Shown here: piece by piece, positions 16,429-24,053 of the stretch | Layout of the letters: every line of letters begins with the position of its first letter | Numbering within the stretch: position 1 is the first letter of the stretch | From: Chryseobacterium sp. SNU WT5 | GTDB lineage: Bacteria > Bacteroidota > Bacteroidia > Flavobacteriales > Weeksellaceae | Direction: 5' to 3' | DNA length: 64,000 nt | Assembly (NCBI RefSeq): GCF_007362475.1 | Contig: NZ_CP041687.1 | Span: 2,542,001 to 2,606,000 of the forward strand | The notes under the pieces: model-generated | The model's input: the letters and a program-made list of their open reading frames with translations, nothing else | Told to the model about the DNA's origin: nothing | Database searches by the model: none | Made by a program: the position numbers and the translations under genes

Positions 16429-16459
16429 AAAGCAGTTTTTTAGAAGAACTGCTTTTTTT
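16429..16459 (+). terminator. Intrinsic terminator between cassettes 2 and 3
   Basis: AAGCAGTT pairs with AACTGCTT across a 9-base loop, followed by seven T. It ends the cassette 2 transcript about 180 bases after the partner gene. The remaining stretch 16248-16428 carries no gene that I can support. Confidence 0.75.
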
Positions 16460-16499
16460 GGGAACTGATGTGAGATTTTTTGAAGCACTCGAACATTGA

Positions 16500-17248
16500 T
16501 GTGGGATGTACGGGCGATGCAAGTGACTCAAATTGCGTTCCCTTAGCTTCTTCTACAACAACTTGTACGACCACCTATATCTTTACAAACGATTATGATG
16601 ATAGTGATGATGGTTATTATCCACCAGATGGCTACACCTATGATGGCACAAGACCTAATGTTTCTAATGAAGAGGAAGTCCGTGTGCGAAAATGTCTAAA
16701 TATGGGAAGGATCCAAAAACTAAAATTTTAATGTCTGATTTGAAAACAAAAACTAACCAGACTAAGGAATATGCTTATACTTTAAATAAGGAAAATGGCG
16801 AAGTTAAAGAAACCGCATATATTGGGGAAGATAATGGTCTACATGATTTATATATAGATAACGCACCGGTAAATGCTTATATCCATTCACATGATGTTGG
16901 TGCACTTTCTATTTTTTTCTCCTGATGATTTGTTTGCAATGGCTGGTTTATACAAAAGTGGAAATATAAAAGAATTAGAAAATTTTGTAATGGGTGTTGT
17001 AACTAATTCTGGTACTCAATATTATTTAGTGATTGATAATATAGAAAACTTTGGAAATTTTGCAGAGAGCTTGTTCTTATAAAATTACAACGACAAATTC
17101 AGTATCTTCCAATGAAAATCAATTTCTAAATTATTTGTCACAAAATAGTTCTGGTCTCAAATTATTTAAAGGGTCAGACAATATGAAAAACTGGCAATTG
17201 CTAGAAAAAGATAAAAATGGAAATGTGATTCCAAAGGATTGCCCATAA
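16500..17248 (+). pseudogene. Cassette 3: truncated and frameshifted JAMM-domain gene
   Basis: Only the end of the leader remains: similarity to cassettes 1 and 2 starts at GTGGGATGTA (16500), at the Cys/Thr-rich linker. Three lesions follow: loss of one A in GAGGAAGTCCGTG (16677 region; cassette 1 reads GAAGATCCG), one extra T in the T7 run at 16912-16918, which separates the HSH from the SPDD of the JAMM motif, and a 59-base deletion after GAGAGCTTGTT near 17075 relative to cassette 4. Corrected, it would read IHSHDVGALSIFSPDDL, as in cassette 4. Four short overlapping frames result. The partner gene 28 bases downstream is intact. Confidence 0.8.
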
Positions 17249-17276
17249 GTTAAACAATAAATTAAATAAAGAATAA

Positions 17277-17786
17277 ATGAAAAATACAATAAAAATAATA
17301 ATGACCCTATTACCCATTTTAGCTTGTACTATGTGTTTTTCCCAAAAACCTGGAGATAATATTTCAGATCCATATGTTGATAAATTCATAGGTACTTGGG
17401 AATGGAAAAATGGAAATAATAATTTGGTTTTGATTTTAAAAAAGGAAAATATACTCTATCCAACTGGTATGACTTCTGATGTTATTTTGGGATTTCATCA
17501 GTTAATAGAAAATGGAAATGTAATTGAAGATAATATTAGCTTTTCAAATACAAATTTCAATAATAGAAAGTGGAGTATTTTAGGGAATTCAGATGATAAT
17601 AATTCTAATTTATTAGTAGTAGGAATAATTCATAAAGCTAAAAATAAAGGGATTGAAAGTGAAATTCAATATATTGACTCCACACATATAAAAATCATAA
17701 GCATTAAAAACTCTCCTGGTACAAAGTTAAAACCATATGATAAAACAATTTCTTTACCACAGAATATAATTTTAATAAAACAGTAG
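17277..17786 (+). CDS. Cassette 3 partner: exported DUF6705/lipocalin-like protein
   Basis: 169 residues with a signal sequence (MKNTIKIIMTLLPILACTMC, possible lipobox Cys at 17 or 20) and the family opening DKFIGTWEWKNGNNNLVLILKKEN (residues 36-58, broken here only for description). It ends SLPQNIILIKQ. Residues 1-87 are almost identical to the cassette 4 partner (one change, Thr63/Asn63), residues 88-135 are quite different, and the C-terminus is again nearly the same. It stays intact although the effector gene in front of it is destroyed, which is what a retained immunity gene would look like. Confidence 0.7.
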   Translation: MKNTIKIIMTLLPILACTMCFSQKPGDNISDPYVDKFIGTWEWKNGNNNLVLILKKENILYPTGMTSDVILGFHQLIENGNVIEDNISFSNTNFNNRKWSILGNSDDNNSNLLVVGIIHKAKNKGIESEIQYIDSTHIKIISIKNSPGTKLKPYDKTISLPQNIILIKQ

Positions 17787-17865
17787 AATACCAGTACAGC
17801 CAACAAAGTATTTGCAAAAAAATCCCCGAAATCATATGTTGAATAAGGGGCTCTCTTCGTAAGTA
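17787..17865 (+). repeat. Repeat unit behind the cassette 3 partner
   Basis: AATACCAGTACAGCCAACAA and the following 55 bases recur almost unchanged at 19180-19262 behind the cassette 4 partner, showing that the duplicated unit includes the 3' flank. Confidence 0.7.
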
Positions 17866-18641
17866 CCCAACCCTTCCCTTAGCTTCTTCTACGACAACAT
17901 GTACGACCACCTATGTCTTTGCAAACGATTATGATGATAGTGATGATGGTTATTATCCACCAGATGGCTACACCTATGATGGCACAAGACCTAATGTCAC
18001 TGATGATGAAGATCCGTGTGCGAAAATGTCTAAATATGGAAAGGATCCAAAAACAAAAGCTTTAATGTCTGATTTGAAAACAAAAACTAACCAGACTAAG
18101 GAATATGCTTATACTTTAAATAAGGAAAATGGCGAAGTTAAAGAAACCGCATATATTGGGGAAGATAATGGACTACATGATTTATATATAGATAACGCAC
18201 CGGTAAATGCTTATATCCATTCACATGATGTTGGTGCACTTTCTATTTTTTTCTCCTGATGATTTGTTTGCATTGGCTGGTTTATACAAAAGTGGAAATA
18301 TAAAAGAATTAGAAAATTTTGTAATGGGTGTTGTAACTAATTCTGGTACTCAATATTATTTAGTGATTGATAATATAGAAAACTTTGGAAATTTTGCAGA
18401 GAGCTTGTTTGATGGAAATACATTTGATAATGATATGATTAATGCATACAAAAACATGTATGTCAAAGCTTATAAAATTACAACGACAAATTCAGTATCT
18501 TCTAATGAAAATCAATTTCTAAATTATTTGTCACAAAATAGTTCTGGTCTCAAATTATTTAAAGGGTCAGACAATATGAAAAACTGGCAATTGCTAGAAA
18601 AAGATAAAAATGGAAATGTGATTCCAAAGGATTGCCCATAA
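17846..18641 (+). pseudogene. Cassette 4: truncated and frameshifted JAMM-domain gene
   Basis: Leader similarity begins near 17873 in the Thr-rich linker (ASSTTTCTTTYVFANDYDD), without a start codon; the frame is open from about 17846 through DGTRPNV and the C-terminal domain to 18259. One extra T in the T7 run at 18246-18252 breaks the frame exactly between HSH and SPDD; the second half continues in the other frame to 18641 (SPDDLFALAGLYKSGN...). It is a near-identical duplicate of cassette 3 without the 59-base deletion. Cassettes 3 and 4 thus share the T7 lesion, but the lost A is specific to cassette 3. Confidence 0.8.
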
Positions 18642-18669
18642 GTTAAACAATAAATTAAATAAAGAATAA

Positions 18670-19179
18670 ATGAAAAATACAATAAAAATAATAATGACCC
18701 TATTACCCATTTTAGCTTGTACTATGTGTTTTTCCCAAAAACCTGGAGATAATATTTCAGATCCATATGTTGATAAATTCATAGGTACTTGGGAATGGAA
18801 AAATGGAAATAATAATTTGGTTTTGATTTTAAAAAAGGAAAATATACTCTATCCAAATGGTATGACTTCTGATGTTATTTTGGGATTTCATCAGTTAATA
18901 GAAAATGGAAATGTAATTGAAGATAATATAAGATATTCTTCTTCCGGGTTTAAAGATAAAAAATGGAGCATAATAGGGAATTCTATAGATAATATACCAA
19001 ATAGTTTGTATGTTTTTTTAAATCATGATAGTAAAAATAAAAGTATTGAAAGTGAAATTCAATATATTAATTCTACACATATAAAAATATTGAGCATTAA
19101 AAATTCTCCTGGTACAAAATTGAAACCCTTTGATAAAACAATATCTTTACCTGAAAATGTAATTTTAATACAACAGTAG
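18670..19179 (+). CDS. Cassette 4 partner: exported DUF6705/lipocalin-like protein
   Basis: 169 residues, paralogue of the cassette 3 partner with the same signal sequence and the same GTWEW opening. It differs in the middle (residues 88-135, RYSSSGFKDKKWSIIGNSID... instead of SFSNTNFNNRKWSILGNSDD...) and then rejoins at IESEIQYI. It starts 28 bases after the end of the broken effector gene. Proposed role: neutralising or assisting the JAMM-domain protein; inferred only from position and co-variation. Confidence 0.7.
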   Translation: MKNTIKIIMTLLPILACTMCFSQKPGDNISDPYVDKFIGTWEWKNGNNNLVLILKKENILYPNGMTSDVILGFHQLIENGNVIEDNIRYSSSGFKDKKWSIIGNSIDNIPNSLYVFLNHDSKNKSIESEIQYINSTHIKILSIKNSPGTKLKPFDKTISLPENVILIQQ

Positions 19180-19262
19180 AATACCAGTACAGCCAACAAA
19201 GTATTTGCAAAAAAATCCCCGAAATCACTCCATGAATAAGGGCTTTCTTCGCAAATACCCAA
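19180..19262 (+). repeat. Repeat unit behind the cassette 4 partner
   Basis: Second copy of the 3' flank at 17787-17865. In the first copy cassette 4 resumes just behind this unit; here it leads into the unrelated gap 19263-19519, where I see no gene. Confidence 0.7.
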
Positions 19263-19406
19263 CGGTTGGCTGTAATTTTATCAAAATACAATGAATAAAA
19301 AAAAATCACGAGATTAAAGATCAATTTGAATTATTCGAAAACTTTGTAATGAAGACAAGATAATTCAAGATGAAAAAATTCTACTTCAACTAAAAACAAA
19401 CTAAAT

Positions 19407-19429
19407 GACGCGGATTTGTAATCCGTGTC
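19407..19429. repeat. Short palindromic repeat, left flank of the 19520 gene
   Basis: GACGCGGATT-tgt-AATCCGTGTC, a 10-base stem with one G-U pair. A related copy lies at 19932-19953, immediately behind the gene at 19520-19930. Confidence 0.6.
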
Positions 19430-19519
19430 TCTTCACCAATACTTTCCCATCTAATAATTTAACTTCAAAAGCAAAATTATAAAACCATTAGCCGAAACCT
19501 ATTAATAAATCGATTAAAA

Positions 19520-19930
19520 ATGAAAATAAATAACGAACTCCTCACGAAAGGATTTATTGTAGCTGGATTGATGAATATTTCTGGTGTTTTAACTTTTTCC
19601 AGAATTTTCACCAATCCCGTTATTACCGAATTTGACAATCAAGCAATGTCAAATTTTGGATTATTAATGATTGTGCTTTGGGGTTTTGCTTATATCACTG
19701 TTTCTAAAAATTTTTATAATTTAAAATGGCTCGTTGCCGTATTTACCCTTGAAAAATTGATTTATGCAACACATTGGACAAAATGGATGACAACAAATAA
19801 TCTTACAGATGTACTTGAAAAAGATAAAATGGCTGGAATATTTTATACAATTTACGGCATCAATGATTGGATCTTTTTTGTATTTTTTTTATTTGTTTTT
19901 ATCCGTTTAACACGTGAAAGATTAAACTAA
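19520..19930 (+). CDS. Integral membrane protein of unknown function, four predicted helices
   Basis: 136 residues with four hydrophobic segments: about 10-28 (GFIVAGLMNISGVLTFSRIF), 45-63 (FGLLMIVLWGFAYITVS), 68-84 (KWLVAVFTLEKLIYATHW) and 110-130 (YTIYGINDWIFFVFFLFVF). The ends are charged (MKINNELLTK, RLTRERLN). The pattern NLKWLVAVFTLEKLIYATHW looks conserved-protein-like, but I cannot name a family. The gene is bracketed by two copies of the GACGCGGATT palindrome, which may mark a small mobile or inserted unit. Confidence 0.65.
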   Translation: MKINNELLTKGFIVAGLMNISGVLTFSRIFTNPVITEFDNQAMSNFGLLMIVLWGFAYITVSKNFYNLKWLVAVFTLEKLIYATHWTKWMTTNNLTDVLEKDKMAGIFYTIYGINDWIFFVFFLFVFIRLTRERLN

Positions 19931-19931
19931 T

Positions 19932-19953
19932 GACGCGGATTTTAAATCCGTAC
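19932..19953. repeat. Short palindromic repeat, right flank of the 19520 gene
   Basis: GACGCGGATTT-TAAATCCGTAC, same element as at 19407-19429. It begins 1 base after the stop codon and could also act as a hairpin at the transcript end. Confidence 0.6.
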
Positions 19954-19964
19954 ATATTATACTT

Positions 19965-20137
19965 TATCCTCGCTACCGCACGAATCCTTTCATGTGTTCT
20001 CATTTAAAAAGTTACAGACTTTCTATCCAAACAAACAAAACTATAATTTAAAATTGTGGTTTTTTAATCGGTGAAATTTTCTATCTTAACACTAAGTTTT
20101 GACAAAAGATTATCAAAATTTTTCCTACATTTTTTAG
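19965..20137. repeat. About 170-base intergenic repeat, copy 1
   Basis: Begins TATCCTCGCTACCGCACGAA and ends at a TTTTTCCTACA stretch. It matches 21443-21617 over its full length with scattered differences and contains a hairpin with a T run (around 20036-20065) and the phrase CTATCTTAACAcTAAGTTTTGAC. It fills most of the gap 19931-20293. Confidence 0.65.
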
Positions 20138-20293
20138 GATGCCTAAAAAGGGAAATAGAAAAACAATAATTTAATTTTAAATTGGTGGAGATGGTTGCAA
20201 TCTAACACGTTTTCCACAAACATATCAATAGTACTATCAACATAAAAATTAAAAGTTATCTTCAAGGCGATAACTTCATTTAAAAAAAAATCA

Positions 20294-21421
20294 ATGATGC
20301 ACAAAATTACTTTTTTTATCCTGGTCTTGTTTTTTGCTAGAAGCAATGCACAAGAATTAATTATTCCTTATGAAAATCCATTTGGAATGCCTGTTGTTAA
20401 TGTATCTGTGAATGGCAGTATGCATCAATTTGTTTTTGATACCGGAGCGTATAAAACAGTAATTAATTCACAAGTTTTTTCTGGTCTTTCAATTTCAAGC
20501 AAAATAGATGATGTGGGAGGAATTAATAGTGTGAGAAAATCTATGGATCAGGTTAAGTTTTCTTTTAATTTTCTCGACAAGCAGTTTGATAAAGAAGTCA
20601 TTTATACTGATTTAAGTATGCTTTCGGAATTTAACTGTACTAATTCAACTATTAGCGGCATTATTGGACGTGATGTTATGGAAGATTATATAATTGAGAT
20701 TAATCCCGATAAAAAAGAACTTATTTTTTATAATCCCTCTAGTTTTAACGAAGATAAAATCGCTGATTTTACTAAAATAAAATTGCGAAAGTCAAATAAT
20801 CCTCGTTTTCATGTTAAAATTGGGAAACAGGGGCGATATGTATTGTTTGATACAGGAAGTGCTGGTAAATTAAGGATATCAGATTACAAACTTGACCAAT
20901 ATATAAAAACAACGAAACATATTGCATATAAGAAAAAAGGAAGTAGTTGGGGTATTCACGGATTCAATAATAAGGAGGATGTAATTCATACAATATACAA
21001 TGCAGAAGTACAAATAGGGAAACTAAAAATAGAAAATCAAACCGTAGAAACCTCTAGAAATGATCTTAATAATATGGGGTTTGGATTTATCAGTCAGTTT
21101 ATATCCTATTTAGATCTAAAAGGTAAAAAGCTATATTTAAAACAAATTGGCAAAGATTATATTAGCGAAACTCCCTTGAAAAATTTAGGTTTTTATACCA
21201 GATATGATTCTGAAAAAAAGAAAACTCATATTGTAAGTCTTTCAACAAAAAATAATCAATTGAAATTAGGGGATCATATCATTAGTATTAATGGAGAAAA
21301 ACCGCCTGTTAACAATTGTGAAATGTATTCTTTTCTTCAAAAATTCTACAACATTCCCCTTAAAATTAAACTCGAAAGAGAAAATAAGGTAATTGAAATA
21401 GCGCAATCTGTTCAAAATTAA
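20294..21421 (+). CDS. Exported retropepsin-like aspartic protease with PDZ domain
   Basis: 375 residues. An N-terminal signal sequence (MMHKITFFILVLFFARSNA, cleavage before QELI) directs export. There are two aspartic-protease motifs, VFDTGAYKTVI (Asp49) and VLFDTGSAGKLRI (Asp186), as expected for a two-lobed pepsin-like or tandem retropepsin fold, and GIIGRDVMEDYIIEINPDKKEL, which corresponds to the 'ilG.d.l....v.id' strand. The last 70 or so residues form a PDZ-like domain (LGDHIISINGEKPP). Such proteins are common in Bacteroidota and are thought to work in the periplasm; the substrate is unknown. The two copies of a 170-base repeat flank it. Confidence 0.85.
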   Translation: MMHKITFFILVLFFARSNAQELIIPYENPFGMPVVNVSVNGSMHQFVFDTGAYKTVINSQVFSGLSISSKIDDVGGINSVRKSMDQVKFSFNFLDKQFDKEVIYTDLSMLSEFNCTNSTISGIIGRDVMEDYIIEINPDKKELIFYNPSSFNEDKIADFTKIKLRKSNNPRFHVKIGKQGRYVLFDTGSAGKLRISDYKLDQYIKTTKHIAYKKKGSSWGIHGFNNKEDVIHTIYNAEVQIGKLKIENQTVETSRNDLNNMGFGFISQFISYLDLKGKKLYLKQIGKDYISETPLKNLGFYTRYDSEKKKTHIVSLSTKNNQLKLGDHIISINGEKPPVNNCEMYSFLQKFYNIPLKIKLERENKVIEIAQSVQN

Positions 21422-21442
21422 AACTTTTAATGGAAAGATAAA

Positions 21443-21617
21443 TATCCTCGCTACCGCACGAATCCTTTCGTGTGGTTTCACTTAAACCGTACAATCTTTA
21501 TATCCACTTAAACAAAACCACAACTTGAAATTGTGGTTTTTTAATTCCAAAAAATTACTATCTTAACATTAAGTTTTGACAGAGGAGTAGCAAAAGTTTT
21601 CCTTTACAATTTTTAGC
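21443..21617. repeat. About 170-base intergenic repeat, copy 2, with internal terminator
   Basis: Same element as 19965-20137, in the same orientation. It contains CACGAA/TTCGTG at its left end and a good terminator at 21515-21545 (AAACCACAA paired with TTGTGGTTT, followed by six T). It ends the transcript of the aspartic protease gene. Confidence 0.7.
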
Positions 21618-21639
21618 AGATTAATTAAAAAAAATATAA

Positions 21640-21852
21640 ATGGACACCTTGTTTTGGATCTGCGTGAAAATAATGCAGGTAATGAGAAAAATGCTTGGTA
21701 TCACCTACCAGAAATTGAATGTACTGCTTTTCGTGCTGCTTCATTCTGCAATCACATTGGTTTTATTCTATCAATATAGAAAATATAAAAAATTATATAA
21801 AGATCTTCTTGCAAAACCTAACCAAAATAAAAATTCTTTATCTGATAATTAG
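21640..21852 (+). CDS. Small membrane protein, 70 residues, unknown
   Basis: 70 residues with a hydrophobic helix at about 28-46 (LNVLLFVLLHSAITLVLFYQ) followed by a basic stretch (YRKYKKLYKDLLAKPNQNK). An amphipathic first helix (LFWICVKIMQVMRKML) precedes it. It lies between two copies of the repeat element and carries no recognisable family motif. Codon composition is ordinary for this genome; it could be real or a chance frame. Confidence 0.4.
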   Translation: MDTLFWICVKIMQVMRKMLGITYQKLNVLLFVLLHSAITLVLFYQYRKYKKLYKDLLAKPNQNKNSLSDN

Positions 21853-21880
21853 TATTTGTAATTTTTACTTTAATCAATGT

Positions 21881-21946
21881 TAAAACGGCACCACATCTTA
21901 ACATTGTGGTTTTTAATTCCCAAAAAGTCCTATCTTAACTTCAAAT
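21881..21946. repeat. Partial third copy of the intergenic repeat
   Basis: Only the right part is present: a short hairpin (ACCACA...TTGTGGT at 21889-21910) followed by TTTAATTCCCAAAAAGTCCTATCTTAAC, comparable with the same section of the 21443 copy. Confidence 0.55.
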
Positions 21947-21954
21947 TAATAGCA

Positions 21955-22851
21955 ATAAAAATTAAATACTTTTTACTTATTTTTCTTTTTTCTGACACAG
22001 CAGTTTTTTCGCAAACCAAAAGTGAAAATGTTGTTCCGAACGAGAATTTAATAACGGAGAACATTCCTGCAATTCCCAAAAGTTTAAATGAAAAAATCAA
22101 GAAATATACGGAAAGCAGAAGTGCCAACTTTACCGCAATCCACCCGAACGGAAAAGAATTGATTATGGTGACGCGGTTTGCGTCTACCATTCAACTGCAT
22201 CATTTAAACTAACCTTTAGGCAACAGAAAACAGGTCACCTTTTTTGACGAACCTGTAAATTCCGCAGATTACGAATCAACGGAAGGAAAATACTTGGTCT
22301 ATTCAAAAGATATTGGTGGAAATGAATTCGGACAACTTTTTAGATTAGATTTAAACACCATGGAATCTACATTGTTAACCGATGGCGGCAGATCTCAAAA
22401 TGGTGGAATGCGCTGGAAAAAAGATTGTTCAGGATTTTATTTTTCATCGACTAAAAGAAATGGCGGCGATCGTGATATTTATTACATGAATCCATTGAAA
22501 CCAAACGGAACCAAATTGATTCTGGAATTGAAAGGTGGCGGTTGGGGAATTTCTGATCTTTCAGCAGACGGCAAAAAAATTATTGTTAGCGAATATGTTT
22601 CAGCGAATGAATCTTACATGTATTTATTCGATACAGAAACCAAAAAACCAATGTTCATTATTCAGGGAATCAACGATGCGCGAGTTCCAGTAACAGAGGC
22701 AATTCAAATGCGTGATAAATTGAAAGCACAGGGAAATACGGTTTGGTATTTAGAAGCTAAAAATGAAGGTCATGGTTTCCGCAAAAAAGAAAATGTAGAT
22801 TTTCAGAGATTGGCGGTGATCAAATTTATGCAGGAATATCTTTTAAAATAG
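21955..22851 (+). pseudogene. S9-family (prolyl oligopeptidase-like) peptidase, decayed
   Basis: Remains of an exported S9 peptidase. The signal region KIKYFLLIFLFSDTAVFSQ is preceded by ATA (21955-21957) where an ATG would fit. The propeller part follows (FTAIHPNGKELIMVTR...), is interrupted by an in-frame TAA at about 22210, and resumes in the same frame at PLGNRKQVTFFDEPVN up to YLFDTETKKP. There it jumps straight to the end of the hydrolase domain (FIIQGINDARVPVTEAIQM...EGHGFRKKENV). The Asp (INDARVP) and His (GHGF) of the triad are there, but the Ser region is gone. About 300 residues remain of a normal 600-700. Confidence 0.85.
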
Positions 22852-22880
22852 AAAGCATAGCATCTTAAATTAATAGACCG

Positions 22881-22912
22881 AAACCACAGAATTTCTTCTG
22901 TGGTTTCTTATT
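22881..22912 (+). terminator. Terminator after the S9 peptidase remnant
   Basis: AAACCACAGAA-tttc-TTCTGTGGTTT, a perfect 11-base stem followed by CTTATTTTT. It partly overlaps the promoter of the patatin gene. Confidence 0.8.
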
Positions 22913-22916
22913 TTTG
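22909..22916 (+). promoter_or_regulatory. Putative -7 element of the patatin gene
   Basis: TATTTTTG matches TAnnTTTG and ends 14 bases before the ATG at 22931. Confidence 0.45.
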
Positions 22917-22930
22917 ACTAACTTTTAACT

Positions 22931-23716
22931 ATGGAAAAATATAATCTTGGATTGGTACTTTCTGGTGGAGGAACCAAAGGTGTCGCTCATGCTGGAGTTT
23001 TAACCTTTTTGGCAGAGAAAAATATCACCGCAGATGTTTTGGCCTGCTGTAGTGCAGGATCTATTGTTGGAGCTTTGTATGGAATTGGGAAATCTGGCGA
23101 AGAAATTCTGGACTTTTTTAAATCGGTTTATTTTTTTAACTGGCGACATTTTACCTTTAACAAACCTGGTTTGGTCTCTTCTAAAATTTTTTCAAATTAT
23201 CTTTATCCTATTTTTAAAGATATGACGATTGAAGAATTGGATATCAATTTGAAAATAATTGCTACAGAGCTGGTTTCAGGTGAACAGAAAATATTTAATG
23301 GCAAAGACAGGATCGTAGATGCCGTAATCGCTTCCTGCTCCATTCCAGGAATTACAGTTCCCTACATTGTCGGTAATGAAATGTTTAGTGACGGTGGAGT
23401 GTTAAATAATTTTCCGGCAGATATTATCCACCTGGATTGTAAAAAACTGGTTGGTGTTTATGTTTCGCCACCGCAAGACGTTGAAATTGGGGATTTGAAC
23501 ACCATAAAATCCATAACTACCAGAGCTTATGAGTTAATGTCGCATCGCACAGAGATCCATAAATTCTCTTACTGCGACTGGATCATTACTTCCAAAAAGT
23601 TAGCCAGTTATGGAACTTTCGAAAGAAATGCGACCCGATTAGAAGAGATTTTTGAGATTGGTTATCAAGCGGCAAAGTCTTCGTACGATGAAACTATATT
23701 TAAAACAGATATTTAG
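22931..23716 (+). CDS. Patatin-like phospholipase (RssA-like)
   Basis: 261 residues with the patatin layout: oxyanion loop SGGGTKGVAHAGVL (residues 10-23), nucleophile elbow CCSAGSIVGALYG (about 39-51) and catalytic Asp in FSDGGVLNNFPAD (about 155-167). These enzymes cleave acyl esters in lipids with a Ser-Asp dyad. The usual first Gly of the GxSxG elbow is Cys here, a mild deviation. The length suits the small bacterial RssA/YchK group, cytosolic and without signal peptide. The gene's last 17 bases overlap those of the convergent dgkA. Confidence 0.88.
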   Translation: MEKYNLGLVLSGGGTKGVAHAGVLTFLAEKNITADVLACCSAGSIVGALYGIGKSGEEILDFFKSVYFFNWRHFTFNKPGLVSSKIFSNYLYPIFKDMTIEELDINLKIIATELVSGEQKIFNGKDRIVDAVIASCSIPGITVPYIVGNEMFSDGGVLNNFPADIIHLDCKKLVGVYVSPPQDVEIGDLNTIKSITTRAYELMSHRTEIHKFSYCDWIITSKKLASYGTFERNATRLEEIFEIGYQAAKSSYDETIFKTDI

Positions 23717-24053
23717 AATAAATTAAAATTCCCACAAATAAGGAACTAATCGCCATGAGCAGTACGGCACCAGCAGCAACGTCTTTGATAATTTTAATTC
23801 GTGCATCAAATTTTGGTTGAATAACATCGCAAAGTTTTTCTACGCATGTATTTAGAATTTCCAGACTTAAAACGGCAGAGCACATCATCAGAATTATAGC
23901 AGCGTCTACCGCCGAAACCTTTAAATAAACAATCAAAAAGAGATTGGCCAATAAAGCAAAAACTTCAATCTGGAAATTCCTTTCGGATTTCAAAATCCAA
24001 ATAATTCCTTTTATAGCATTCCAAAAGCTATCGTGAATTGCTGGTTTTCTCAT
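23700..24053 (-). CDS. dgkA: Diacylglycerol kinase / undecaprenol kinase family protein
   Basis: 117 residues with the three-helix DgkA layout: an N-terminal amphipathic stretch SFWNAIKGIIWILKSERNFQIEV, then the hallmark SLEILNTCVEKLCDVI (usually 'E.lNTAIE..vD') and KIIKDVAAGAVLLMAI. It phosphorylates undecaprenol or diacylglycerol in the inner membrane using ATP. The Glu-x2-Asn in helix 2 and the Asp-x2-AGAV in the last part are intact. Its start codon overlaps the stop of the M28 peptidase gene by 1 base, so the two are co-translated; lipid-carrier recycling and a peptidase have no obvious link. Confidence 0.9.
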   Translation of the reverse strand: MRKPAIHDSFWNAIKGIIWILKSERNFQIEVFALLANLFLIVYLKVSAVDAAIILMMCSAVLSLEILNTCVEKLCDVIQPKFDARIKIIKDVAAGAVLLMAISSLFVGILIYSKYLF

